51,247 nucleotides of DNA from an uncultured Oscillospiraceae bacterium (GTDB lineage: Bacteria > Bacillota > Clostridia > Oscillospirales > Oscillospiraceae). Both the position numbers and the translations under genes were made by a program. The DNA lies in assembly GCA_910584835.1 (NCBI GenBank), contig CAJUEG010000008.1:1-51247 (forward strand), given 5' to 3'. Position 1 is the first letter of the stretch. Every line of letters begins with the position of its first letter. The notes under the pieces are model-generated. The model did not search any database, was not told where the DNA came from, and saw nothing but the letters and a program-made list of their open reading frames with translations. Below, one piece after another: positions 34,789 through 42,487 of the stretch.

Positions 34789-37700
34789 TCAGCCTGTCTG
34801 TTTCTCTTTCTTCCAGCGGCGCACAATGGCTGCAACGCCCCATGCAATGAGACCGGCCGCAGCTACACCCTCCCCAATAAGGATAAACCAGTAGTTGGCA
34901 AAGGGCAGCTCACCCACAGCGGTGCCATGGATGATGCCGTTCATGGCGTTGGAGTTCACGGTGGTGTACAGGATGTGCTTGATGGCCTGGCGGGCAAAAT
35001 ACTGGGAGGCCGGGTTATTCACGTCAATGGGCGCGTCCACCTCAAAGCCGGTGAGCTTCAGATCGCCGCCCGCCCGGACGCACTGCTCGGTGTCCATGGT
35101 GCCGCCGCCGTCGTAGTCGGTGATAACAGTGCCGTCAAAGCCCCACTCGCTGCGCAGCACCCCGGTGAGCAGGTTGTAATTGCCCCCCGCCCAGGTGCAG
35201 CCGATGCGGTTGAAGGAGGACATGACCGCCATGACGGCGGGAATCTCCACCGTTTTTTCGGTGTAGGACTTGGAGGCCGCATCGTACGCCTGGACCTTGA
35301 TGGGGGTGGTCCCCCGTTCCTCAATGCAGGTCTGGAAGGGCTTGAGGTAGATCTCCCGGATCGCCTGCTCGTTGGCAAAGGTGGCCACATGGCTGCGGTG
35401 GTCCTCCTGGTCGTTGAGGGCGAAGTGCTTGATGTAGGCGTACACGCCCTTTTCGGCGCAGGCCACCGACGCCTCCCGGGCGAATTCGCCGGACATGAAG
35501 CCGTCCTCGGAGTAGTACTCGAAGTTGCGTCCGGCGAACGGCGTGCGGTGGATGTTCATGGCGGGGGCGTACCAGCCGGTAATGAGGCCGGTGTACTGGT
35601 GATTGCCCCAGTTGCCGTCGGCGGCCAGGGCGTCCTCTCCCACGTAGTAGCCGTGGAGGTAGGAGTTCTCCCGGTCCCAGCTGGCGGCCAGGTTGGTGGC
35701 GCAGGGGTAGGTGATGGAGTAGGGCTCGTGGGTGATGCCGCCCTCGTTGAGGCCCGAGGGGCCGTCGTAGTCGATGGCCCGGGGCTTGGACACGTTGGCT
35801 GAGCCCAGGGTCTGGTAGCCGCCGTTGCGGATAATGGCCTCCAGCTCGCTCACGTCCATCTGGTCGATGAGGGCGTCCCAGCCGCCCTCGGCCTCCACCT
35901 CGTCAAAGTCCCGGCCCCGGTAGTCGATGAGCTCCAGATCGCCGTGTTTGCCGTACTGGCCCGCCATGGCGGCGGCCTCTTCCTCGGTCATGGGGTTCAT
36001 GGACGCGCCCACGCCCTTGGCGCGGATAGTATCCCGGATGGCGTCGGACACCTCAATCTCCCAGGTATAGCCGTTCTTCTCGCTGTAGGGGCTCTGCCGC
36101 CTGCCGTCCTGACTGCCGTGGGTCTGGGGGAAAGTGCCCGCCCAGTCCTGCCGGGTGAGGAACCGGTCCCGGGGGGTGAACTCGTCGTAATGGGCGTGGT
36201 CGAACTGGTTGGTCACATCCACGCCGGTGAGGGACTTGGCGTAGGTCACGTTGTCCACCCCGCCGTTGCCGCTGTAGCTGTAGCTCCACTTGTCCACAAA
36301 GGAGGCGTCCGCCCCGCCGAACAGGGGCTCCACGCTCTGGCCACCGTAGGCCAGGAAGTTGTCGGCGGCGGCGTGGGCGTTCTCCGCCGCGGTGAGCAGG
36401 TAGTCCCCCGCCTCCAGGATGTAGGTCTTGGCGTTCACATCGTCGTAGGAGATGAAGTCCTTGCGGTTGACGGTGACGGTGACGGTCTCGGACTGGCCGG
36501 GCTGGAGCTCCCCGGTCTTTTCAAAACCCACCAGGGTGACGGCGGACTTCTCCACATAGTTGGCCTTGTCATAGCCGGTGTAGGGCGCGTTGAGGTAGAC
36601 CTGCACCACGTCCCGGCCCGCCGCGCTGCCGGTGTTTTTGACGGTGACGCTGATTTCAATATTGCCGCCGGCGTCCATCTGGCCCATCTTGAAGCTCGAC
36701 CATTCAAAGGTGGTGTAGGACAGCCCAAAGCCGAAGGGGTACTGCACGGTGGCGGCGTAGTCGTAGTCCCCGGCATTGCCCTGGCCCAGCGCCTTGTCGA
36801 AATAGCGGGTCTCGTAGTACTTGTAGCCCACGTAGATGCCCTCGTCGTAGAACACGGCGGCCTCCACGTCCTGCCCGCCGTTGACCAGCATCATGTCTCC
36901 CATGTTCTGCATGGCGGGGGAGGAGAACGCGTCATAGGCGAAGGTGTCCACCAGGTGGCCGGAGGGGTTCACGTTGCCGCTGAGCACATCGGCGATGGAG
37001 CGGCAGGTGTCGCCCCCCGCGCCGGGGGCCCACAGCACCGCGCTGATGCTGGGGTAGTCCTTCACCCAGCCCAGCTCAAAGGCGTTGTTGGTATTGATCA
37101 CCAGGATCACGTTGTCAAAGTTATCGTTGAGGTACTGGATGACCTCCAGCTCCACGCTGTTGGGCTCCAGATAGTGTTTATCCCTGTCCGCGGCCTCCTT
37201 GGTCCACTCGCCCATGTAGCGGCCCAGGTCCCGGCCCTCGCCGCCGGTGCGGGCCAGGAAGAACACGGGGATGGTGCCCTGGGCCTCGCTCTTGGCGTCG
37301 CCGGGGATGGCGGACACGGGGGCCTCCCGGATGGTCCAGTCCTCCGCGCCGCCGTACATGATGGAGCCGCCGCCCCGGGTGTAGCTGCCGTGGTTGTCGG
37401 TGTAGAACTTCCACAGCGCCTCGTTGACGGCAAAGCCCTGCTCGGTGAGGGCGGTGCGCATGTCACTGGAGATGGTGGACACGCCGGAGCCGGTGCCGCC
37501 TGCCAGCAGGTCCACCGACGAGGAGGAAAACAGGCTCAGCTTGGACCCCGCCGCCACGGGCAGGCCCCTGCCGTCCTCCGCCCGGTTGTAGAGGAGCACA
37601 AAGCCCTCCGCCCCCGCCCTGCGGGCGTAGGCCTGCTCGTCGGCCTGGAGCTGCTTGGAGTCGGTGATGTCCCGGGTGTAGTAATTGGCGTCGATGTCAT

Positions 37701-37881
37701 GGCTGGCGCCGCCGCTGAAATCCGTCTCGCCAAAGATGTCCCGGAGCACCAGGTCGAACCTGGAGGTGGTTACCACGGACAGCACAATGGAAAACGCCAA
37801 AAGGATCGCCAGCAGGGGCGCGACGATGGCGGTAAACGCCTTCGCGCTCAGCTTTTTCTTTTTGCCTTTTTCTTTTGCCAC
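34789..37881 (-). CDS. permuted GH3 beta-glucosidase anchored at both ends
   Basis: A 1030-residue enzyme in which the usual GH3 domain order is reversed. The C-terminal-type alpha/beta sandwich comes first (about 85-370: GFVLLYNRAEDGRGLPVAAG, INTNNAFELGWVKDYPSI, VQYPFGFGLSYTTFEW), then a fibronectin-III-like domain (about 385-500), then the barrel (about 640-985) with WYAPAMNIHRTPFAGRNFEY, KHFALNDQEDHRS and the nucleophile Asp in VITDYDGGG (about D922). This order is known from some Ruminococcus and Butyrivibrio beta-glucosidases. A hydrophobic segment near residues 15-38 and another near 1000-1022 place both ends in the membrane, with the catalytic body outside. The start is GTG with AGGAGG seven bases before. 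It lies downstream of the GH16 lipoprotein and probably trims its products. Confidence 0.88.
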   Translation of the reverse strand: MAKEKGKKKKLSAKAFTAIVAPLLAILLAFSIVLSVVTTSRFDLVLRDIFGETDFSGGASHDIDANYYTRDITDSKQLQADEQAYARRAGAEGFVLLYNRAEDGRGLPVAAGSKLSLFSSSSVDLLAGGTGSGVSTISSDMRTALTEQGFAVNEALWKFYTDNHGSYTRGGGSIMYGGAEDWTIREAPVSAIPGDAKSEAQGTIPVFFLARTGGEGRDLGRYMGEWTKEAADRDKHYLEPNSVELEVIQYLNDNFDNVILVINTNNAFELGWVKDYPSISAVLWAPGAGGDTCRSIADVLSGNVNPSGHLVDTFAYDAFSSPAMQNMGDMMLVNGGQDVEAAVFYDEGIYVGYKYYETRYFDKALGQGNAGDYDYAATVQYPFGFGLSYTTFEWSSFKMGQMDAGGNIEISVTVKNTGSAAGRDVVQVYLNAPYTGYDKANYVEKSAVTLVGFEKTGELQPGQSETVTVTVNRKDFISYDDVNAKTYILEAGDYLLTAAENAHAAADNFLAYGGQSVEPLFGGADASFVDKWSYSYSGNGGVDNVTYAKSLTGVDVTNQFDHAHYDEFTPRDRFLTRQDWAGTFPQTHGSQDGRRQSPYSEKNGYTWEIEVSDAIRDTIRAKGVGASMNPMTEEEAAAMAGQYGKHGDLELIDYRGRDFDEVEAEGGWDALIDQMDVSELEAIIRNGGYQTLGSANVSKPRAIDYDGPSGLNEGGITHEPYSITYPCATNLAASWDRENSYLHGYYVGEDALAADGNWGNHQYTGLITGWYAPAMNIHRTPFAGRNFEYYSEDGFMSGEFAREASVACAEKGVYAYIKHFALNDQEDHRSHVATFANEQAIREIYLKPFQTCIEERGTTPIKVQAYDAASKSYTEKTVEIPAVMAVMSSFNRIGCTWAGGNYNLLTGVLRSEWGFDGTVITDYDGGGTMDTEQCVRAGGDLKLTGFEVDAPIDVNNPASQYFARQAIKHILYTTVNSNAMNGIIHGTAVGELPFANYWFILIGEGVAAAGLIAWGVAAIVRRWKKEKQTG

Positions 37882-37939
37882 AGGGAACCCTCCTAAATCA
37901 TCATTTTGTTGGGATCTCGCTCACAGGCGTTTCTCTGCC

Positions 37940-37971
37940 GGGCCCCCGTCCCAGGTTTGAGGCGGGGGCCC
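37940..37971 (-). other. intercistronic hairpin between GH16 and GH3 genes
   Basis: GGGCCCCCG and CGGGGGCCC form a perfect nine-pair stem with a 14-base loop and no T-run. It lies between two genes of one operon and may protect the upstream GH16 message or partly stop transcription. Confidence 0.5.
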
Positions 37972-37991
37972 AAATGTCCGTGATCCGCCGG

Positions 37992-39521
37992 TCAGCCGCC
38001 CAGGCTGACGCCGGTGGCGGTGGTCTTGATCCACCGGTAATCGGCGGTGGCGTCACTGAGGGTATACTTGCCCATCCAGTCCTCGGCGTCGGGGGTGCCG
38101 CACCAGTAGTTCATCAGAATACGGCCCGGCGCGGAGGGCAGAGGGTTGTCGGCGCTGGCGTTAACGGTGTACACCTCTTTGCCGTCCACCAGCCAGGTGA
38201 TGGAGTCCTCCGCCCAGCGGAAGCCGTACTCATGGAACTCCTCGGCGGCGTCGAAGCCCAGGTCGTACCAGTACTCGTGGCCGCCCTGGCCGTCCACAAA
38301 ATAGTTGAACTGGACGCCGGTGGTGTCCTTGCCCAAAAACTCAATGTCGATCTCATCCCAGGGGTTGGGGGTTCCGTCCAGGCCGATATCGTAACTGCCG
38401 GTGCAGGTGAAGAAGGTGCTGGCGGTGCCCTCCACCTTGGCGGGCTTCATGCTGACGGTGTACTCGCCGTAGCCGTAGTGGTGGGCGGTGCGGGCCTCGC
38501 CGGCGTAGTAGCCCTGCTCCACCTCGCCCTTGGCGTCGGCGATGCCCAGGTGGAGCTGGCCGTCGGAATAAGCAGCCATATCGCCCTTCCACCACACGTT
38601 GAACACGCTGCCGTTGGACCAGCCGTCGGAGGCGAACACGCTGCCGTCCGCGGGCGCGCCGCTGGCAAAGTTCACGTCCAGGCCATCCATGGCGCCGCCC
38701 TCACTGCCGCCCTCGGCGGGGACCAGCTCCCGGCCGGCGGCGGAGGTCTTGACCCACTGATAATCGGCGGTGGCGTCAGAAAGCTCATATTTGCCTGCCC
38801 AACCCTCGGCGTCGGGGGTGGCGGTCCAGTAGTTCATCAAAATGCGCCCCGGCGTGGAGGGCAGCGGGTTGTCCGCGCCGGCGTTGACGGTATATACCTC
38901 TTTCCCGTCCACCAGCCAGGTGATGGAGTCCTCCTTCCAGCGGAAGCCATACTCGTGGAACTCCTTGGAGGCGTCGAAGCCCAGGTCGTACCAGTACTCG
39001 TGTCCGCCCTGGCCGTTTACGAAGTAGTTAAACTGGACCCCGGTGGTGTCCTTGCCCAGGAACTCAATGTCAATCTCGTCCCAGGGGTTGGGGTTTCCAT
39101 CCGCATTGATATCGTAGGGGCCGGTGCAGGTGAAAAAGGTGCTGACGGTGCCGGGCTGCTTGACGGGCTTCATGCTGACGACGTAGTCGCCGTAGCCGTA
39201 GTACAGGCCGGTGCGGACCTCGCCGCCGTAGTAATCCTGCTCTACCTCGCCCTTGGCGTCAGCGATGCCCAGGTGGAGCCGGCCGTCGGAGTAAGTAACC
39301 TGGTCGCCCTTCCACCACACGTTGAACACGCTGCCGTTGGACCAGCCGTCGGAGGCAAAGAATGCTTCCGCTGGGCCGTTGGAAAAGTCGGCCAGCATGG
39401 GGGCGTCCACAGGGGCGGCGCTCTCTTCGCCGCCGGAGGGCTGGCTGGCGGCGGGTTTGCAGGCGGTCAGGGCCGCCGTCATGGCCAGGGCCAAAAGCAT
39501 TGCAAGAACTTTCTTTTTCAT
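37992..39521 (-). CDS. lipoprotein with two tandem GH16 lichenase-like domains
   Basis: A 509-residue exported lipoprotein. The signal peptide ends in the lipobox LTAC with Cys21. Two GH16 domains follow, at about 45-265 and 285-507, about 241 residues apart and very similar throughout. Each has the active-site motif DEIDIEFLG: E149/D151/E153 in the first and E390/D392/E394 in the second. Both catalytic sets are complete. Each also has the GFRWxEDSITWLVDGKEVY block typical of beta-1,3-1,4-glucanases (lichenases), which cleave mixed-linkage beta-glucan. A low-complexity Gly/Glu linker joins them. The ATG at 39521 follows AAGGAG. It is the first gene of the GH16-GH3 operon; regulation by the neighbouring kinase/regulator pair is possible. 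Confidence 0.92.
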   Translation of the reverse strand: MKKKVLAMLLALAMTAALTACKPAASQPSGGEESAAPVDAPMLADFSNGPAEAFFASDGWSNGSVFNVWWKGDQVTYSDGRLHLGIADAKGEVEQDYYGGEVRTGLYYGYGDYVVSMKPVKQPGTVSTFFTCTGPYDINADGNPNPWDEIDIEFLGKDTTGVQFNYFVNGQGGHEYWYDLGFDASKEFHEYGFRWKEDSITWLVDGKEVYTVNAGADNPLPSTPGRILMNYWTATPDAEGWAGKYELSDATADYQWVKTSAAGRELVPAEGGSEGGAMDGLDVNFASGAPADGSVFASDGWSNGSVFNVWWKGDMAAYSDGQLHLGIADAKGEVEQGYYAGEARTAHHYGYGEYTVSMKPAKVEGTASTFFTCTGSYDIGLDGTPNPWDEIDIEFLGKDTTGVQFNYFVDGQGGHEYWYDLGFDAAEEFHEYGFRWAEDSITWLVDGKEVYTVNASADNPLPSAPGRILMNYWCGTPDAEDWMGKYTLSDATADYRWIKTTATGVSLGG

Positions 39522-39660
39522 CGCTGGTTTCTCCTTCTCACATTTTTATTCACAGCGCGTCGCCGCGCTTTGTGACCGTATTCCCTAACCGCCGCACCCG
39601 GCTGCAATTTTTTACATTTGCCACAAAGGATTCCCGCTGCGTTTTGCTCTTTCTGGCAAT

Positions 39661-39689
39661 AATATAGTAAAAGGAACGCCCGCTGACAA
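39661..39689 (-). promoter_or_regulatory. promoter of the GH16-GH3 operon, nested in the upstream terminator
   Basis: On the minus strand TTGTCA (39689-39684), a 17-base spacer and TATATT (39666-39661). The -35 hexamer is the loop of the terminator hairpin at 39670-39699 and the spacer is one of its arms. The leader is about 130 bases. Confidence 0.65.
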
Positions 39690-39699
39690 CGGGCGTTCC
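39670..39699 (-). terminator. terminator of the response regulator-kinase operon
   Basis: GGAACGCCCG and CGGGCGTTCC form a perfect ten-pair stem around TTGTCAG, followed by TTTTACT on the minus strand, 74 bases after the kinase stop. Confidence 0.8.
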
Positions 39700-39772
39700 C
39701 TAAACTGCACAATTTTTACTTACTTTGCAATCCGGGCACAAGCGCGGAGCAATTTTCTTCCAAATTGTTCTT

Positions 39773-41137
39773 CTATGTGGCAACGCTGAACAAAATATTC
39801 AGATGGAAAATACCATCCGCCACATAGGCCGTCAGCTCCCCCTCATATTTGTGGACGATCATCCGAATGCTGCGCATCCCGAACCCGTGATAGTTCCGAT
39901 CCGCCTTGGTGGTGACGGGCAGGCCGCCCTCGAAGGTGCGCTCGCCGTCAAAATAGTTGTCCGACTGGATCACGAGCATATCGCCGTGGGCCTTCACCAC
40001 CAGGTTGACCACCCGCCGCTGCCGCTCCTTGATGGCCTTGACCGCCTCCAGGGCGTTGTCGATGATGTTGCCGAACAGGCAGTACAGATCGCCGTCATCC
40101 ATAAAGGTGAGCCTGCCCCCGTCCGCCATGCAGGAAAACGCGATGCCGTTCTGCTCGCAGTAGAGGCTCTTTTCCGTGAGCAGGACGTCCAGAAGCTGGT
40201 TGCCCGTCTCCACCTTGGCGTCGTAGATGGAGATGCTTTTCTGGAGGTCGGCCACCGCCTCGGGCCGCATCTGCTCCCCCTGGGCCGCCAGCGCGCCCAG
40301 CTTATAGCGGATGTCGTGGCACTTGACGTTGATCAGGTCGATGGTGTCCCGGGATATCTCGTACTGCCGCTCGCTTTGGTGGACGGCGTGCTGGAGGTAT
40401 TCCACCTCCTGCTGGAGCTCCCGCTGCTCCACCGTCCTGGAGGTGAGCAGCAGCACGATGGCGCAGCACATCACCGAGAACAGGTTGCCCGACTGGCGCA
40501 GTACAAAGTACGCCGAGACCTCGAAGCGGTTTTCCCGCCCCGCGCTCAGCTGGGCGAAATAGACGTCCTCCACCGAGCACAGGATCACCGTGATGCTCAG
40601 CACCAGCACGGCGATGGCGAACATCTGGTAGTTCAGCCGTCCGCCGGATATATGCCGGAGCAGCGGGCGGATAAACGCCAGATAGACCGCTGCCGCCGCC
40701 AGGGCAAAAAAGCTGTAGTACATCAGGCGGTAGTAGATGTCGAACCGCCAGCCCCAGCCGTCATACCAGCGCAGCGCTTCCCCGCCGCACCACAGCGTCA
40801 GATACAGCTTGTAGCACAGGTTTTGGGCGGCGTAGGCCACATTACAGCAGAACAGGACGGTGGGGAAGGACTCGTCAAAGCACAGCCGCACGTGGGCCGC
40901 GGTGACAGCAAACAGGAAGATGTAAATGCCGATCCGCCCCGGGGCCGTGTCCCCAAAGGAGCGGTAGAAGACGGCCGCGCCATAGGCCAGCGCCAAAGCC
41001 GCGCCGCCCCCGGCCAGCACCCGCGCCCAGAATCGGGGCGCCCGGTTCAGCTTCCGCGTGGTCAGGGCGTAGAACACATACAGTTCAAACAAAAACTCCA
41101 GAATGATCTTCTGATAGATCATGTTGACCTCAGCCAC
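39773..41137 (-). CDS. GHKL-type sensor histidine kinase (AgrC-like, six spans)
   Basis: A kinase of about 454 residues. Six hydrophobic spans occupy about residues 1-225, followed by a coiled segment (SRTVEQRELQQEVEYLQHAV) and a dimerisation region with the His candidate in NVKCHDIRYKLGAL. The GHKL ATPase domain has the N-box FGNIIDNALEAVKAI and the G-box GFGMRSIRMIV. This is the layout of the AgrC/ComD-type kinases that pair with LytTR regulators. Starts: GTG at 41137 has GGGAGG eight bases before it, while ATG at 41122 and GTG at 41146 are alternatives. The chosen start overlaps the regulator gene by eight bases. No peptide-pheromone gene is seen nearby, and the glycanase genes downstream suggest a carbohydrate or cell-surface signal. 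Confidence 0.85.
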   Translation of the reverse strand: MAEVNMIYQKIILEFLFELYVFYALTTRKLNRAPRFWARVLAGGGAALALAYGAAVFYRSFGDTAPGRIGIYIFLFAVTAAHVRLCFDESFPTVLFCCNVAYAAQNLCYKLYLTLWCGGEALRWYDGWGWRFDIYYRLMYYSFFALAAAAVYLAFIRPLLRHISGGRLNYQMFAIAVLVLSITVILCSVEDVYFAQLSAGRENRFEVSAYFVLRQSGNLFSVMCCAIVLLLTSRTVEQRELQQEVEYLQHAVHQSERQYEISRDTIDLINVKCHDIRYKLGALAAQGEQMRPEAVADLQKSISIYDAKVETGNQLLDVLLTEKSLYCEQNGIAFSCMADGGRLTFMDDGDLYCLFGNIIDNALEAVKAIKERQRRVVNLVVKAHGDMLVIQSDNYFDGERTFEGGLPVTTKADRNYHGFGMRSIRMIVHKYEGELTAYVADGIFHLNILFSVAT

Positions 41138-41852
41138 GGTTTCCACCTCCCGCCCCGGCGTACCAGTTGGTCAGCCCCTCCATGAACGCGGCCCGCCTCG
41201 GGCGGCTGATCTGGAGGGTGCGGTCCCCCACCTGCACTTCGGAGCCCTTTACCCGCACGATGAATTTTGGATTGACCAGGTAGCAGGTATTACAGCGCAA
41301 AAACCCGTAAGAGCCCAGCTCCCGCTCCACATTAGACAGCACACCGGTCATCTCGATCACATCGTCGATCAGATGATAGTGAAGCCGGTGGCTGATAATC
41401 TCCACATACATCAGCTTGTCCGTGGAGATGCGGCACAGCCCGCCTGGCGCGTTTACCGTAAAGCTGCGCTCCTCGTTCATCAGGTAGATGTCCAGTGCCT
41501 TTTTGAATTTCAGAGAGAAATCGTAGTAGCTCACCGGCTTGACCAAGAAGCTGACCGCGTCCACCTCGTAGCCCTTCAGGGCGTACTGCACCAAGCTGGT
41601 GATGAAAATGATAGATACGTTTTTGTCGCGCCGGCGCAGCTCCATGGCGGCGTCCATTCCGTTTTTTCGGGGCATCTGGATGTCCAGGAACACCACCGCA
41701 TAGACGGCTTTGTAGTCTTGAAGAAAGGCCTCTCCATCACAGAACCGGGTGATGTTGAATTGCTGGCCAAACTCGGCGGTGTACCGCTCAATATATTCTT
41801 GCAGTTTCTCAGCGGCGGCGTCCTGATCCTCCACGATGGCAATATTTTTCAC
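41130..41852 (-). CDS. LytTR-family response regulator
   Basis: A 240-residue regulator. The receiver domain (1-120) has the acidic pair in IVEDQD, the phosphoacceptor Asp in VVFLDIQMP and the Lys in FLVKPV. The LytTR DNA-binding domain (about 130-235) shows FTVNAPGGLCRISTDKLMYVE and GFLRCNTCYLVNPKFIVRV. The start is GTG at 41852 with GGGGGGAG upstream. It is first in a two-gene operon with the overlapping kinase gene. LytTR regulators bind paired short direct repeats at promoters; I could not pick out such a pair with confidence. Confidence 0.92.
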   Translation of the reverse strand: MKNIAIVEDQDAAAEKLQEYIERYTAEFGQQFNITRFCDGEAFLQDYKAVYAVVFLDIQMPRKNGMDAAMELRRRDKNVSIIFITSLVQYALKGYEVDAVSFLVKPVSYYDFSLKFKKALDIYLMNEERSFTVNAPGGLCRISTDKLMYVEIISHRLHYHLIDDVIEMTGVLSNVERELGSYGFLRCNTCYLVNPKFIVRVKGSEVQVGDRTLQISRPRRAAFMEGLTNWYAGAGGGNRG

Positions 41853-41894
41853 TCCACTCCCCCCTGCCCGCCCAAATTTATAGATCTAATTTCT

Positions 41895-41922
41895 ATTATA
41901 CCTACCTGGCAAAAAAACACAA
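41895..41922 (-). promoter_or_regulatory. promoter of the LytTR regulator-kinase operon
   Basis: On the minus strand TTGTGT (41922-41917), a 16-base spacer and TATAAT (41900-41895), 43 bases upstream of the GTG start. Confidence 0.75.
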
Positions 41923-41983
41923 GGAAAACCGTTGCAGACGCACCCATGTCTCCAAGGAGAAAGCCGCCGTTGCAGGAGCGGTC

Positions 41984-42147
41984 TCACAGCCGGTTCAGAT
42001 CCTCCCGCAGCGCTTCAATGATCTGCGCCTGCCCCTCTTCCGAATCTGCCTGCCGGAGCAGCACGATGTCCACATCTCTCCGCTCTGCGGCCTGTTCCCC
42101 CATGTGTCGGCATCTATAATAGCTGGATGCGTGTTCTCAAATGTCAT
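41984..42147 (-). pseudogene. serine-recombinase fragment joined to an unrelated gene tail
   Basis: From 42147 the minus strand reads MTFENTHPAIIDADTW, the hallmark opening of the Recombinase domain of large serine recombinases (FENTHxAIIDxETW), and then loses similarity in that frame. In the next frame, a 39-codon stretch ending at 41984 (...LLRQADSEEGQAQIIEAL) looks like the C-terminus of a different small protein. No ribosome site precedes it. The two scraps mark a degraded end of a mobile element; this is also where the AT-rich island begins. Confidence 0.45.
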
Positions 42148-42157
42148 TTGTTTGTCC

Positions 42158-42193
42158 GTACACAGGGGTCGCTAAACCCCTGTGTACTTTTTT
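42158..42193 (+). terminator. strong plus-strand terminator at the left edge of the element
   Basis: GTACACAGGGGT and ACCCCTGTGTAC form a perfect 12-pair stem with a six-base loop, followed by TTTTTT. No plus-strand gene ends here, so it may belong to a lost gene or insulate the island from upstream transcription. Confidence 0.8.
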
Positions 42194-42335
42194 CAGGGTT
42201 TTCAAAAACCCCGCGTGTCCGATCTTATGGGTACAGTTTAAAAAAAGTATAGCAAAAACCCCTTGAGCCGTTGCCTTTCTAGTGATAAGGAACTAACCAA
42301 ATTTTGTCAGTTGATGACCGTAGTGTAAAGCACAG

Positions 42336-42375
42336 ACAAGGCCCAGTATGATTTACATCATACTGGGCCGCTTGT
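42336..42375. repeat. long palindrome with GGCCCAGTA arms upstream of the nuclease genes
   Basis: GGCCCAGTATGAT pairs perfectly with ATCATACTGGGCC around TTAC, with further ACAAG/CTTGT pairing outside. There is no T-run. The outer arms match those of the inverted repeat at 47761-47797 (CCCAGTA and TACTGGG), suggesting a site specific to this element. The remainder of 41901-42487 shows a possible promoter (TTGGAA at 42431, ATAAAA at 42454) but no other gene. Confidence 0.6.
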
Positions 42376-42487
42376 GCAAATTGTCGATTTATGAGCAAAG
42401 CGCAAATTGTTTGTACTGAGAGGATGACATTTGGAAAAACTTGTGGTAAAATGATAAAATCAAAACAAGAGAAATTAGAAGGAGCGC

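Noticed and set aside
35944..41185. Long plus-strand frames at 35944-37896, 37875-39575 and 39725-41185
   Set aside because: They are antisense to GH3, GH16 and the kinase gene, have no ribosome sites, and cross terminators.
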